NCBI GenBank assembly: GCA_964570895.1
Contig: CAZMZD010000005.1
Span: forward strand, 1-64,000
Direction of reading: 5' to 3'
Origin: RGIG1918 sp964570895
Lineage (GTDB): Bacteria > Cyanobacteriota > Vampirovibrionia > Gastranaerophilales > Gastranaerophilaceae
Length of the DNA: 64,000 nucleotides
Shown: positions 7,606 through 16,802 of the stretch, piece by piece
Layout: the number at the start of each line of letters is the position of its first letter
Numbering within the stretch: position 1 is the first letter of the stretch
Translations under genes and position numbers: made by a program
Notes under the pieces: model-generated
What the model was told of the DNA's origin: nothing
Seen by the model: only the letters and a program-made list of their open reading frames with translations
The model's database searches: none

Positions 7606-8442
7606 ATGTTAAAAGGACCTTTTTTAGATAGAAATTTTATTGGCTCTGTTGATGATTTTAATTCATCTTCAGTTGTGTTTTTGGGTATGCCTTTTGATGG
7701 CACTTGCTCAAATCGTGCAGGTGCCCGTTTTGCACCGCAACAAATTAGGGTGGAAAGCGTTGGAATTGAAACATATTCGCCAACTTTTGACGCTTGTATA
7801 GAAGATAAATTCATGTATGACGCGGGCGACTTGGAATTTCCATTTGGTAACCCTCGCCGCGCGCTTGATATAATTCAAGAAAATGTGCAACAAATCTATG
7901 CTTCAGGCAAAAAGGTTTTAGGTGTCGGCGGGGAGCATTTAGTTACTTATGCAACATTTAGCGCAATTCGTGAATTTTACGACAACCTTGCTGTTATTCA
8001 ATTTGACGCACACACAGATTTGCGCGCAGAATATCTTGGTGAAGAGCTCACGCACGCAGGTGTTATGTATAAAATCGGCTCCGATATTGGATTTGAAAAC
8101 ATTAAGCAAGTAGGGATAAGAAGCGGCGAAAAGCCCGAATATAACATTATGAAGAAATTTTCAACCCAGCTTTTTGATAAATCTGAACTTAAGTGTCTAG
8201 AGGGTAAAAATGTGTTTTTAACAATTGACCTCGATGTGCTTGAACTTGGTTGCATGTCCGGCGTTGGAACACAAGAAGCAGGCGGAATGTCGTATGGCGA
8301 ATTTTTAGGATGGTTAAAAGAACTTTCTAAATATAATATTATAGGGGCAGATGTTGTGGAGCTTGCTCCTGATATTGACCCAACAAAAGTTTCAACTGCA
8401 ACCGCTTGTAAGGTTGTGAGAGAAGTGTTAATGCTTTTATAG
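7606..8442 (+). CDS. speB: Agmatinase / ureohydrolase family protein
   Basis: 278 residues, slightly shorter than E. coli SpeB (306). The family hydrolyses guanidino compounds with a binuclear manganese centre; agmatinase yields putrescine and urea. The metal-ligand motifs are present in order: GVGGEHL (His), QFDAHTDLR (Asp-His-Asp) and TIDLDVLE (Asp-Asp). The start is the only ATG near the family N-terminus and has no Shine-Dalgarno; see the -10 at 7594. A TPR protein follows after 45 nt. Substrate choice among agmatine, arginine, formimidoylglutamate and guanidinobutyrate cannot be settled from motifs, so speB is the likeliest name only. Confidence 0.8.
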   Translation: MLKGPFLDRNFIGSVDDFNSSSVVFLGMPFDGTCSNRAGARFAPQQIRVESVGIETYSPTFDACIEDKFMYDAGDLEFPFGNPRRALDIIQENVQQIYASGKKVLGVGGEHLVTYATFSAIREFYDNLAVIQFDAHTDLRAEYLGEELTHAGVMYKIGSDIGFENIKQVGIRSGEKPEYNIMKKFSTQLFDKSELKCLEGKNVFLTIDLDVLELGCMSGVGTQEAGGMSYGEFLGWLKELSKYNIIGADVVELAPDIDPTKVSTATACKVVREVLMLL

Positions 8443-8487
8443 CCGATTGGTGAATTAAATTAATAACAAATATTGTAGAGTGAAATT

Positions 8488-8982
8488 ATGACAGAAAAAA
8501 CTGAAAAACAACAAACAGAACAGATAGAACAAACCGAGCAAAGCGCAATAGATATAATTCGCGATTTAGCAGACAATTGCAGGTGGGAAGACGCTCTTGA
8601 ACAACTTGAGTTGCTAGAAGAAAAATATCCTGATCACCCTGATGTTTTATATGAATTTGCAAGAATTTATTTTGAGCTTGGAAACTATCCGACGGCAATC
8701 AGTTATTATGAAAATCTTATTGAGCTTCACGAAACGCCGGTTATGTATTTTAATTTAGGGATGGCATACGAAGCAAACGACCAAGCCGACAGGGCAATTT
8801 CAAGCTATCTTAAATGCCTTGCAATCAACCCTAAATTTTCATTCGCATACAAAAAATTAGGCACATTATTTATGGCGCGAGGCGACAAGGAAGACGCTAA
8901 AGAATATTTTACTGATTATTTATCTTTTGATGTTGCACACGATGAAGCAGAAGATATTAAAAAAATAATCGAGAGGTTATAA
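8488..8982 (+). CDS. TPR-repeat protein
   Basis: 164 residues. After a Glu/Gln/Thr-rich N-terminus (1-18) there are three to four tetratricopeptide repeats, for example the units around WEDALEQLELLEEKYPDHPD, YPTAISYYENLIEL and ADRAISSYLKCLAINPKFS. Such arrays are protein-protein scaffolds. No signal peptide or membrane helix, so it is probably cytosolic. The stop overlaps the start of the glutaredoxin gene (TAATG), implying translational coupling. Partner unknown. Confidence 0.8.
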   Translation: MTEKTEKQQTEQIEQTEQSAIDIIRDLADNCRWEDALEQLELLEEKYPDHPDVLYEFARIYFELGNYPTAISYYENLIELHETPVMYFNLGMAYEANDQADRAISSYLKCLAINPKFSFAYKKLGTLFMARGDKEDAKEYFTDYLSFDVAHDEAEDIKKIIERL

Positions 8983-9254
8983 TGTCTATTAAAATTTATA
9001 CATTAGATTATTGCCCCTATTGTAAGCGGGCCATAGCTTTTTTGAATGAAAAAAAATTGAGCTATGAACAAATCAGGCTTGACGACAATGAAGACGAAAA
9101 CCTTAAAAAACTAGCAGATGAATACGATATTAAAGGCGAAGTCACGGTTCCTCAAATAATATTAAACGGTGTGCGTATCGGCGGTTATGACGATATGATT
9201 AAAAAATATCAAACCGAAAGTGCACGTTTTGCGCAAGATAAAATTTCAGACTAA
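8982..9254 (+). CDS. grxC: Glutaredoxin (dithiol, CPYC)
   Basis: 90 residues, the length of a classical glutaredoxin. It reduces disulfides and glutathione mixed disulfides in the cytosol. The CPYC redox site is at 11-14, with the cis-proline TVPQIIL motif (about 50-56) and GGYDDM (about 62-67), which contribute to glutathione binding. It overlaps the preceding TPR gene by one base. Whether this organism makes glutathione is not shown here. The gene converges on the TPR/membrane gene at 9256, leaving one base between them. Confidence 0.88.
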   Translation: MSIKIYTLDYCPYCKRAIAFLNEKKLSYEQIRLDDNEDENLKKLADEYDIKGEVTVPQIILNGVRIGGYDDMIKKYQTESARFAQDKISD

Positions 9255-9255
9255 A

Positions 9256-10398
9256 TTATTTTAGAGATTGATAATATCTTTCAAGCGCTTCTTTTCTTGT
9301 GGCAGCGTTTGAAGCAGGAATATATGAGCGAACGCCGTATATTTTGATAGCTTCTCTCAAATCTCTTTTGCCACCGTTAATATTTTTCAAATATATTTTT
9401 GAGTATGCGCGCATTTCGTAAAATTTTGGATCTCTTGGGTTGTTTTTTATTGCTTTGTCGAAATACATAAGGGCATCTGAATATTTGCCCATTCTGTAAT
9501 AACATCTTCCGATGTTGTAATTTAGTTCATTTATTTCAGGATTAATTTTTAGCGCTGTTTTATAATCCTCAATTGCTTTTGCGTAATCTTCTTGTTTGAA
9601 ATAAATATTTCCTCTTGTTATGTATGTGCGCACATAGGTTTTGTCTTTTATTGTTGCAGTTAAGAAATATTCTTGTGCTTTTTTGTCGTTGTTAATAAGG
9701 GTGTACGCGCAGGCGATGTTGTAATATACTCGCACATCTTTTTTGGAGCTCGGAAGCATTTCTTTTTCTGAAATGTAAGTTTCGCAATCGTAATTATCTT
9801 TACAAACTTGTGGGATAGTGTTTAGTGTTGTGCGAAATTCAATTTCTTTCCAAGTGTTTAAACCAAATATGCCAATTATTGCAATTTGCAAAACAAAAGA
9901 AATGAGGGGCAAAATGAGCTGCACTCTTGATTTTTCCAATATTTGGGTCATCATACCTTCGTCGATTTGACCCACTAAAACATCAGTGTTGCCTTGAATT
10001 TTTTTATCTTTTTTAATGTGATAAAGAAAATAATCTTTGTTTGCGTTTAAACCGCAATATAAAAATATGAGCGGAATTGCTTGAGCAAAAATCGTTCCTA
10101 ATTGGTATAAAATGATAGCCAGCACAAGAAGAACAGCGCCTTTTTTAGGCAACTTATGCCCAAAATAATAAAATGGCCCAAAGATGAAAGCGGTTAAATT
10201 AAAATCAACAAACATCTTCAATTTATCTTTTATTGGCAAGCCAAGATAGTTATAGCATTTTGTCCAGCCGTGAATGTCTTTGTAGATACCATATTCGACA
10301 TTATGATAGTAAATTAAATACATTTTTTTGAACAACATTTTTGTTGCGCTATCAACCGGAAAGCCATCAATAATTGAAAAAATCCTGTTATTTAGCAT
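9256..10398 (-). CDS. Membrane protein with C-terminal TPR repeats
   Basis: 380 residues. Residues 90-140 contain two hydrophobic segments (AFIFGPFYYFG; VLLVLAIILYQLGTIFAQAI) and a third lies near 165-182 (LILPLISFVLQIAIIGIFG). The N-terminal half resembles small DUF2628-like membrane domains, tentatively. From about 215 to the end are three or more TPR units, including DYKTALKINPEINELNYNIG and ALMYFDKAIKNNP, probably facing one side of the membrane. The start overlaps the stop of the response-regulator gene by 7 nt, making it the last gene of a kinase-regulator operon. A role in that pathway is a guess from position. Confidence 0.75.
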   Translation of the reverse strand: MLNNRIFSIIDGFPVDSATKMLFKKMYLIYYHNVEYGIYKDIHGWTKCYNYLGLPIKDKLKMFVDFNLTAFIFGPFYYFGHKLPKKGAVLLVLAIILYQLGTIFAQAIPLIFLYCGLNANKDYFLYHIKKDKKIQGNTDVLVGQIDEGMMTQILEKSRVQLILPLISFVLQIAIIGIFGLNTWKEIEFRTTLNTIPQVCKDNYDCETYISEKEMLPSSKKDVRVYYNIACAYTLINNDKKAQEYFLTATIKDKTYVRTYITRGNIYFKQEDYAKAIEDYKTALKINPEINELNYNIGRCYYRMGKYSDALMYFDKAIKNNPRDPKFYEMRAYSKIYLKNINGGKRDLREAIKIYGVRSYIPASNAATRKEALERYYQSLK

Positions 10399-10769
10399 GG
10401 GGCACTACCCTCGCTTAAAATAGCAGAAACCGTTGAAATAAAATTCATAACATCAATTGGTTTTGTTAAATAATTTTTGACGCCAAGTTGTTTTGCCATG
10501 GCAATTTCGTGTTCCATTGCAAATGCGGATACTATAAGGATTTTGGGGAGTTCAATTTTGTCGTCATACAAGTGTTCAAGTATTTCAAAACCGTTCATTG
10601 AAGGCAGTTGTATGTCTAATATAACAAGGTCGTATTTTTGTTTTTTAATTTCTTCATAGCCTTCCCTGCCGTCAAAAATTTTTGTAACAGAATAGCCTTT
10701 TGCTTCTAAAATATCTGCAAAAAGTTTCATATTAATTTCATTGTCTTCTATGATTAATATGTTCGTCAT
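10392..10769 (-). CDS. Single-domain (CheY-like) response regulator
   Basis: 125 residues, a receiver domain and nothing else. The acidic pocket is in IIEDNE (8-10), the phosphoacceptor is Asp52 in VILDIQLPS, the conserved Ser/Thr position is in IVSAF, and the Lys is in YLTKPID. With no output domain it must act by protein contact, as CheY or Spo0F do. Its start overlaps the kinase stop (ATGA), so kinase and regulator are a coupled pair. An orphan winged-helix protein lies upstream at 12081. Confidence 0.93.
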   Translation of the reverse strand: MTNILIIEDNEINMKLFADILEAKGYSVTKIFDGREGYEEIKKQKYDLVILDIQLPSMNGFEILEHLYDDKIELPKILIVSAFAMEHEIAMAKQLGVKNYLTKPIDVMNFISTVSAILSEGSAPC

Positions 10770-12013
10770 TTAACTATTCCGCCAAGTTCGACCTTGAATG
10801 TCGTGCCTTTGTTTACTTCGCTTTTCAGTGAAATTTTACCTTTATGTAGTTTTACTAATTCTTTTGTGATTGTGAGCCCAAGCCCTGTGGAGCTTTCATT
10901 TTTTGAGTATATGTTGCTGAAATGCACAAATTTTGTGAAGATTTTATTTTGATATTTTTTGTCTATACCAATGCCGTTATCTTCAACTTCGAGATAAAAT
11001 TTGTCGTTTTGCTCGTAAGTTCTGATGATAATTTTTCCGCCTTCTTGTGTGAATTTAATCGCATTGCTCAAGAGGTTATACAGAATTTGCCTAAATTTTT
11101 GATAATCTGCGCGAAGTTTGCCTTCAAACGAGTTTTCAAATGTGAGCGAGATGGATTTTTTATCTGTTAAGGGGGATAAAATCTCAACAACTTCTTTAAT
11201 GACAATATCTGTTCTTATTTCCATAAGGTTGAGTTTGATTGTTTTGGATTCAATCTTAGATATGTCCAGAATTTCGTTAATCATGTTCAAAAGGTGCAGG
11301 CTTGAAACATGAATGTCTTTAATATATTCAGCTTGTTTGTCGTTTAAGTCGCCAAAAATTTTGCAACTTAAAGCTTGTGAGAAGCCAATTATGGCATTTA
11401 GCGGAGTTCTGAGTTCGTGCGAAGTGTTTGCAAGAAAATTGTTTTTTAATTTATCAAGTTCGATAAGCTTTTTGTGCTGCTTTTCGATAGTCTTTTTTGC
11501 AAGTTCTTTTTCGATGATTGTATCTTGCAATACTTTCAATTGCATTTTAAAAACTTCGCCAAGTTCTTTGTCTTTGAGGGTGTATGAATATGCGCAAACA
11601 AGCGCGTTAAGCTTTTCAATTTCTTCTTTTGTATATTCTTCTTCTCTTGCCAAAAGAACAAAACCGTAAGAGGAGCCTTTTATTGCAAGCTTGATTAATA
11701 TAGTGCTGTAATTTTCATATCCAAGCAGGCTTTTTTTGAATATGTAATTACCTTTAGAGAGCCTGTAAGGCGCTTCGTTTGCTAAAGTTTCTTTAATAAA
11801 ATCTTCATTAAAATATGTTGTGTAGTCTGTATCTGTGTGGCGAGAATTTATGAATAATGATTTTTGCTGAAGTGACATAAAGTCAAGAAAATATACCCCC
11901 GCAAAAACGCTTTTGCTAATTGAACTTATATCAATTGCAAAATTCTTGTAAAACTCTATCTTGTCGGGGTTACCGTCATTTAGAACTTCCGTAATTTTAT
12001 TATATATATCCAT
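10766..12013 (-). CDS. Sensor histidine kinase
   Basis: 415 residues. Residues 1-150 resemble a GAF-like cytosolic sensor domain; there is no membrane helix, so the kinase is soluble. A coiled coil leads into the HisKA domain with the phosphoacceptor in NTSHELRTPLNAIIGF (His199). The ATPase domain carries the N box (NLLSNAIKFT), G1 (VEDNGIGID) and G2 (STGLGLTI). The frame opens at ATG 12028, but ATG 12013 is chosen: the predicted transcript starts near 12028, and AGGCGG lies 7 nt before 12013. First gene of the kinase-regulator-TPR operon. Confidence 0.92.
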   Translation of the reverse strand: MDIYNKITEVLNDGNPDKIEFYKNFAIDISSISKSVFAGVYFLDFMSLQQKSLFINSRHTDTDYTTYFNEDFIKETLANEAPYRLSKGNYIFKKSLLGYENYSTILIKLAIKGSSYGFVLLAREEEYTKEEIEKLNALVCAYSYTLKDKELGEVFKMQLKVLQDTIIEKELAKKTIEKQHKKLIELDKLKNNFLANTSHELRTPLNAIIGFSQALSCKIFGDLNDKQAEYIKDIHVSSLHLLNMINEILDISKIESKTIKLNLMEIRTDIVIKEVVEILSPLTDKKSISLTFENSFEGKLRADYQKFRQILYNLLSNAIKFTQEGGKIIIRTYEQNDKFYLEVEDNGIGIDKKYQNKIFTKFVHFSNIYSKNESSTGLGLTITKELVKLHKGKISLKSEVNKGTTFKVELGGIVK

Positions 12014-12034
12014 ACTATCCGCCTGCATGACTAT

Positions 12035-12063
12035 ATTATACAGTACGTGCGAATATAAGGCAA
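12035..12063 (-). promoter_or_regulatory. Promoter of the histidine kinase operon
   Basis: On the minus strand TTGCCT (12063-12058), a 17-nt spacer and TATAAT (12040-12035). The implied start at about 12028 leaves a 15-nt leader with AGGCGG before ATG 12013. Confidence 0.65.
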
Positions 12064-12080
12064 AATATTTTGGTTAATTC

Positions 12081-12551
12081 CTATTTTAAGACGAGCTTGT
12101 AACCGCCACGGTCAGCATTTTCCAAAATGTTTTGTTCAATTTTAGTTCTAAGATTTTTGATATATTTGTAAACATAGTCTGTTGGCAAGTCTAAAGTTTT
12201 TGCTAAATCTCTAGCATACACAACGCTATCTTTATTTTGAATAAACACATTTAAAACGATTTTTTCGCGTTCCGTAAGCGGTTTTTTGAAAGTTAAATTA
12301 AGGCCGAATTCATCAAGTTTGTTTTCAACTTTTTTTGCCGCTTCGTGAATAACTTCAATTCTTTTCTTTGCAGAAGTTGAGCTTACTCTTGAAACAACTG
12401 ATTGGTTATGCATAACCATATCAACAATATCGCGAGTTTCTTTTTCTTCTTTTAATGTTTTACCGAGTCTTTGTGCAAATTCTTCAAGAGTGATTTTTTC
12501 TAGTGAACTTCTCCATTGTTTAATTTCTTCTTTGCTTAAATACTCAGCCAT
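12081..12551 (-). CDS. Winged-helix DNA-binding protein (OmpR-type C-terminus, no receiver)
   Basis: 156 residues. Residues 1-85 are charged and helical, of unknown fold. Residues 90-156 look like an OmpR/PhoB winged helix: LTEREKIVLNVFIQN, recognition-helix region DYVYKYIKNLRTKI, and the terminal wing ADRGGYKLVLK. No receiver domain is present. It lies just upstream of, and on the same strand as, a kinase and a receiver-only regulator, but with its own ribosome site (AGGGGAGAAA) and with the kinase promoter between them. A functional link to that pair is inferred from adjacency alone. Confidence 0.75.
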   Translation of the reverse strand: MAEYLSKEEIKQWRSSLEKITLEEFAQRLGKTLKEEKETRDIVDMVMHNQSVVSRVSSTSAKKRIEVIHEAAKKVENKLDEFGLNLTFKKPLTEREKIVLNVFIQNKDSVVYARDLAKTLDLPTDYVYKYIKNLRTKIEQNILENADRGGYKLVLK

Positions 12552-12841
12552 TTTTCTCCCCTTTATTGATACGAAAGATTATTTATTCTATTTACCTTAC
12601 TTATATATAACACAATAAACTTTGAAAAACACAAAATATTTAGTTGTGTAAAAATTTTATTACATTCTTAACTTAACTTAAAAAACACTTGACTCATCGC
12701 AAGTTTTTTATCAACTCAAATTATTCATAGCTTTTCTTAAAATCGGACGCAAAAAATATCTAATATAAAAACTACTTCAAACGGACTAAATATTTTTTTG
12801 CAAAATGTTGTATTATAGGCATAGTAAACATTAGGTATACA

Positions 12842-13519
12842 ATGGAACATTTAACGGCTGAAATATTTGGTTTGAAAGTTAATTTAGACACACTTTTGAC
12901 AATGTGGCTCTGTATGGGCGTGATTATTGTTTTTGCTTTTGTGGGAACAAGAAAGCTCTCTATTATTCCAACTAAAATCCAATATTTATTTGAAAGTATT
13001 TTGGGCTTTTTCTGGGATTTGACAGACACTATGATAGGAAAAGACGGAAGGCGCCACGTTCCTCTTCTTGCCTCGTTGTTCCTTTTTATTTTGGTTGGTA
13101 ATTTATGCGGGCAATTGCCTTGGAAATTATATCACTTAAAGCAAGGCGAACTTGCAAGCCCGACAAACGATATCAACCTTACCGCAGCTTTTGCAATTAT
13201 AGTTCTTGTATATTACATAGCTTGCGGTATTGCTAAAAAGAAGTTCAAATTCTTTCTTCACGGCTTTAGCTTTGTAGATATAATTCTTTTCTTGGTTGAA
13301 CTTTTAGAAATGTTTACTCGCCCTCTAACTCTTGCTCTTCGTCTTTTTGGGAACATTTTAGCGGGTGAAATTTTAATAACTGCAATCATTAGTTTGTGTG
13401 CATTTATATTGCCAATTCCGTTTATGGTTTTTGAACTTTTGGTTGCCGCTGTTCAAGCTTTGGTGTTCACTATGCTCACCACGGTTTATATTTCTTCTGC
13501 GGTTTCAGAGGAACATTAA
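12842..13519 (+). CDS. atpB: ATP synthase F0 subunit a
   Basis: 225 residues. This integral membrane stator forms the proton half-channels next to the c-ring. Hydrophobic segments occur near 16-32, 75-95, 113-127, 140-160 and 175-215. The conserved arginine is in LALRLFGNILAGE (helix 5). The ribosome site is weak (TTAGGT). It is the first gene of the cluster; no atpI/uncI gene precedes it. The 290 bp upstream hold the divergent promoters of this operon and of the winged-helix gene, with no other feature I can support. Confidence 0.95.
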   Translation: MEHLTAEIFGLKVNLDTLLTMWLCMGVIIVFAFVGTRKLSIIPTKIQYLFESILGFFWDLTDTMIGKDGRRHVPLLASLFLFILVGNLCGQLPWKLYHLKQGELASPTNDINLTAAFAIIVLVYYIACGIAKKKFKFFLHGFSFVDIILFLVELLEMFTRPLTLALRLFGNILAGEILITAIISLCAFILPIPFMVFELLVAAVQALVFTMLTTVYISSAVSEEH

Positions 13520-13559
13520 AATAAAATAAATATTAAATTATATGAAAGGAAATTAAATT

Positions 13560-13793
13560 ATGGCAGTTTCAGAATTAGGTCAATTAGGCGCAGGTATTGC
13601 AATCGGTTTTGGCGCAATTGGTGCCGGTCTTGGTATCGGGTTTGCAACAAAAGGTTTGCTTGAATCAATCGCTCGTCAACCGGAAATTGCAGGTAAGGCA
13701 GTAGGTTTCTTCCTTGTTGGTGCTGCGCTTGCTGAAGCTTGTGCAATTTACGCTTTGATTATCGCTCTTAAACTTTCAGGATTTATAGGTTAA
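13560..13793 (+). CDS. atpE: ATP synthase F0 subunit c
   Basis: 77 residues in two transmembrane hairpin helices joined by the polar loop IARQPE. The ion-carrying carboxylate is the Glu in ALAEACAIYALI. The residues that make a sodium site in Ilyobacter-type c subunits (a Gln in helix 1 and a Ser/Thr pair after the Glu) are replaced here by Ile (GLGIGFAT) and Ala-Cys, so proton coupling is inferred. AAAGGAAATTAA precedes the ATG. Confidence 0.95.
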   Translation: MAVSELGQLGAGIAIGFGAIGAGLGIGFATKGLLESIARQPEIAGKAVGFFLVGAALAEACAIYALIIALKLSGFIG

Positions 13794-13800
13794 TAAATAA

Positions 13801-14220
13801 ATGGAATTTAACGCAACTTTTATATTTTCACTTGTAAGTTTCTTAGTGTTTATGTGGATTATGAACATTATTCTTTATAAACCCATAGCTGACATTGTCG
13901 CGCAAAGAAAAAAATATTTAGACGACAATGCTGAAATTGCAAAGAAAAACAATGAAGAAGTTGAAGTTATAAACAACCAAAAAGAAGAGAAACTTGAAAG
14001 CGCAAGAGCAAAATCTCGTGACGAAGTTTCTCAAGCGGTTAATGAAATAAAAGAGCAAAAAGAGCAAAAAGTGGCTCAAAAGAAGGAATATTATCAAAAT
14101 CAAACAGCAAATTTGACAAATGTTCTTAAGCAAGAAAAAGAGTCCTTAAGCGCTGAATTTGATAAAAGTGCAGATGAATTATCAAATTCAATTGTTCAAA
14201 AGATTATAGGCGGAAAGTAA
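13801..14220 (+). CDS. atpF2: ATP synthase F0 subunit b' (second b-type subunit)
   Basis: 139 residues: one N-terminal membrane helix (about 5-25, FIFSLVSFLVFMWIMNIILY) and a long charged coiled coil. Together with the next gene it would form the heterodimeric peripheral stalk found in cyanobacteria, chloroplasts and some other phototroph lineages. It begins 7 nt after subunit c and ends 1 nt before subunit b. The presence of both b' and b is a main reason for placing this genome near the cyanobacteria. Confidence 0.88.
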   Translation: MEFNATFIFSLVSFLVFMWIMNIILYKPIADIVAQRKKYLDDNAEIAKKNNEEVEVINNQKEEKLESARAKSRDEVSQAVNEIKEQKEQKVAQKKEYYQNQTANLTNVLKQEKESLSAEFDKSADELSNSIVQKIIGGK

Positions 14221-14221
14221 A

Positions 14222-14728
14222 ATGACTGATACGATTTTTCACTATATTGCACATTCTAATATTGTAAATTTTATTTTGCTTTTTGGGCTTATAATTTTTC
14301 TTTGGTACAAATTTGATGTAAGCAAAAAATACGCAAAAGTTGTGGATAAGGTTAGACATCAAATTGATAGTTCTGACATCGAAAAGAAAAATTCAATTGC
14401 TAATTTGAATACAGCTAAAAAGTCTTTAGAGATGGCAGACGTTGATATTAAAAAAATATTTGATAATGCTAAAAACACGATTGAAAAAACAAAAACCGCT
14501 CTTGAAGCTGATTTAGAAAACATCGACGCTAAACTTTCAGACTCATCAAGCAAAGCAGTTGAAGGCTTTAAGGATAGAATAAACCAAACTGCAAGAGTTG
14601 AAATTGTTAACTCTGCTATCAAAAAAGCTGAAGAAAAGCTTGTAAAAATGCTTCAAGAAAACCCAAATATGCACAAAGAAATTATTTCTTCTGCAATAAA
14701 TGAGATAGATGGAATAAATATCAAATGA
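14222..14728 (+). CDS. atpF: ATP synthase F0 subunit b
   Basis: 168 residues. One N-terminal helix (about 13-28, IVNFILLFGLIIFLWYKF) is followed by a long amphipathic coiled coil rich in Lys, Asp and Ala. It is the second arm of the peripheral stalk. The stop overlaps the ATG of the delta gene (ATGA at 14725), indicating coupled translation. Identification rests on position and architecture, as b subunits diverge strongly. Confidence 0.9.
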   Translation: MTDTIFHYIAHSNIVNFILLFGLIIFLWYKFDVSKKYAKVVDKVRHQIDSSDIEKKNSIANLNTAKKSLEMADVDIKKIFDNAKNTIEKTKTALEADLENIDAKLSDSSSKAVEGFKDRINQTARVEIVNSAIKKAEEKLVKMLQENPNMHKEIISSAINEIDGINIK

Positions 14729-15258
14729 ACATAGCAACACTAAACAAACAACATAAACTCGCAAAAAGGTACGCGCTCGCGCTTTATAAATTGCGCGACG
14801 ATGATTTGCCGGTAAATTTAAACGAAGCACATCTTGCTTTTGTTCAAAACCCAGAGTTGCTTGATTTTATGACGAATAAAATTGTTTCAAATGATGATAA
14901 AAAACAGGTTATATATCAAGTGTTTAAAGATTTTTCACTGAATACTTATAACTTTTTTATGGAGCTTATAGACGCTAAAAAGTTTGATTATTTTTGCTCA
15001 ATCGTGTATGAATTAAACGCGATATATGACGACAAAAAGAACATTTTAAGAGCGGAAGTTGTTTCCATTGTCGAGCTTGATGAAGCGCAAAAGTCAATTT
15101 TGAAATCTAAACTCGAAGGTAAATTTGCAAAAACTTTTGAACTTAAATATAGCCTTGATTCTTCAATTATATCAGGTCTTATCATAAAAATAGGGGACTC
15201 GATAATTGATTTATCAGCAAAAACAAAACTTAATAACCTTAAAAAACAATTAATATAA
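14725..15258 (+). CDS. atpH: ATP synthase F1 subunit delta
   Basis: 177 residues, the normal size. It links the peripheral stalk to the top of the alpha3-beta3 head. The N-terminal helical domain begins LAKRYALALYKL and the C-terminal part carries the family signature around LDSSIISGLIIKIGDSIID. It overlaps b by 4 nt and precedes alpha by 11 nt. Confidence 0.94.
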   Translation: MNIATLNKQHKLAKRYALALYKLRDDDLPVNLNEAHLAFVQNPELLDFMTNKIVSNDDKKQVIYQVFKDFSLNTYNFFMELIDAKKFDYFCSIVYELNAIYDDKKNILRAEVVSIVELDEAQKSILKSKLEGKFAKTFELKYSLDSSIISGLIIKIGDSIIDLSAKTKLNNLKKQLI

Positions 15259-15269
15259 AGGAAAATAAT

Positions 15270-16790
15270 ATGACGACAATTAATCCATCGGAAATTTCTG
15301 AAATTATTAAAAGTAAGATAGAGAACTATCAAAACCCCCTTGAAACAAAAACAACAGGGCAGGTTCTTGAAATAGGCGACGGCATTGCAAGAATTTTTGG
15401 TTTGAGCAATGTTATGTCATCTGAGCTTGTTGAATTTGACGATGGCGAAGGCACTTTAGGTATTGCCTTGAACCTTGAAGAAGATAATGTCGGCGCAGTT
15501 GTGCTTGGCGATTATACAAAAATTAAAGAAGGCTGCAAAGTGACTGCAACCGGTAAAATCGCCTCAATTCCTGTTGGTGATAGCTTAATTGGCAGAATTA
15601 TCGACCCGACAGGTAAACCAATTGACGGGAAAGGCGACATTCAAACAAATGCAACTCGTCCGATTGAAAGAGTTGCCCCAGGGATTATCACAAGAAAATC
15701 TGTTCACGAGCCGCTTCAAACGGGGCTCACTGCAATTGACGCGCTTACTCCTATTGGGCGCGGGCAACGTGAATTAATTATCGGTGATAGGCAAACAGGT
15801 AAAACCGCGATTGCAATCGACACAATTATCAACCAAAAAGGTCAAGATGTTATTTGTGTTTATGTTGCAATTGGTCAAAAAACTTCAACAGTTGCGCAAC
15901 TTGCTCGTGTTTTAGAAGAGCACGGTGCAATGGAATATACAACAATTGTTTCAGTTAGCGCAAATGAAAGCGCCCCGCTTCAATATATCGCACCGTTTGC
16001 AGGCTGCGCTATTGCGGAAGAATTTTTAGAACAAGGGCGCCATGTGTTAATTGTGTACGATGACCTCACAAAACACGCGCAAGCATATCGTGCAATGAGT
16101 TTGCTTCTTAAACGTCCACCGGGACGTGAAGCATATCCGGGGGATGTTTTCTATCTTCACTCGAGATTATTGGAAAGAGCTTGCAAATTATCCGATGAAC
16201 TTGGTGGCGGTTCAATTACGGCGCTCCCCATCATTGAAACGCAAGCAGGTGACGTTTCTGCCTACATTCCAACAAACGTAATTTCAATTACTGACGGGCA
16301 AATTTTCTTAGAAACAAACCTCTTTAACTCTGGGCAACGTCCTGCAATTAACGCCGGAATTTCAGTTTCTCGTGTTGGCGGTGCTGCTCAAACAAAAGCA
16401 ACAAAACAAGTTGCAGGTCAATTACGTCTTGACCTTGCGCAATATAGAGAACTTGCCGCGTTTGCTCAATTTGCTTCAGATTTAGACTCTGCTACAAGAG
16501 CACAACTTTTAAAAGGCGAAAAGCTTACGCAAATCTTAATTCAGCCGCAATATATGCCGCTTAGCGTTGCAGAGCAAGTTTCAATATTATTTGCAGGAAA
16601 CGAAGGCTATCTTGATGAAGTAGATAACAAAGATATTCAAGCATTCAAAACTCAATGGTTTGATTATTTCAAAGCTGAATGTAAAGATTTGATTGAAACT
16701 TTGAATTCTGGTGCAAAACTTGAAGACACCGATAAAGAGTTTTTAAAATCTAAACTCGATGATTTCAAAAATAATATTTTCAAAATTTAG
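15270..16790 (+). CDS. atpA: ATP synthase F1 subunit alpha
   Basis: 506 residues, the standard length. This is the non-catalytic nucleotide-binding subunit of the F1 head. It shows the Walker A motif GDRQTGKTAIAI, the GRGQRELIIG segment, IVYDDLTKHAQAYR and the signature PAINAGISVSRVGGAAQ. AAAGGAAAATAAT precedes the ATG. Strongly conserved along its length with no oddities. Confidence 0.98.
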   Translation: MTTINPSEISEIIKSKIENYQNPLETKTTGQVLEIGDGIARIFGLSNVMSSELVEFDDGEGTLGIALNLEEDNVGAVVLGDYTKIKEGCKVTATGKIASIPVGDSLIGRIIDPTGKPIDGKGDIQTNATRPIERVAPGIITRKSVHEPLQTGLTAIDALTPIGRGQRELIIGDRQTGKTAIAIDTIINQKGQDVICVYVAIGQKTSTVAQLARVLEEHGAMEYTTIVSVSANESAPLQYIAPFAGCAIAEEFLEQGRHVLIVYDDLTKHAQAYRAMSLLLKRPPGREAYPGDVFYLHSRLLERACKLSDELGGGSITALPIIETQAGDVSAYIPTNVISITDGQIFLETNLFNSGQRPAINAGISVSRVGGAAQTKATKQVAGQLRLDLAQYRELAAFAQFASDLDSATRAQLLKGEKLTQILIQPQYMPLSVAEQVSILFAGNEGYLDEVDNKDIQAFKTQWFDYFKAECKDLIETLNSGAKLEDTDKEFLKSKLDDFKNNIFKI

Positions 16791-16802
16791 TAAAGAGGAA
16801 AA

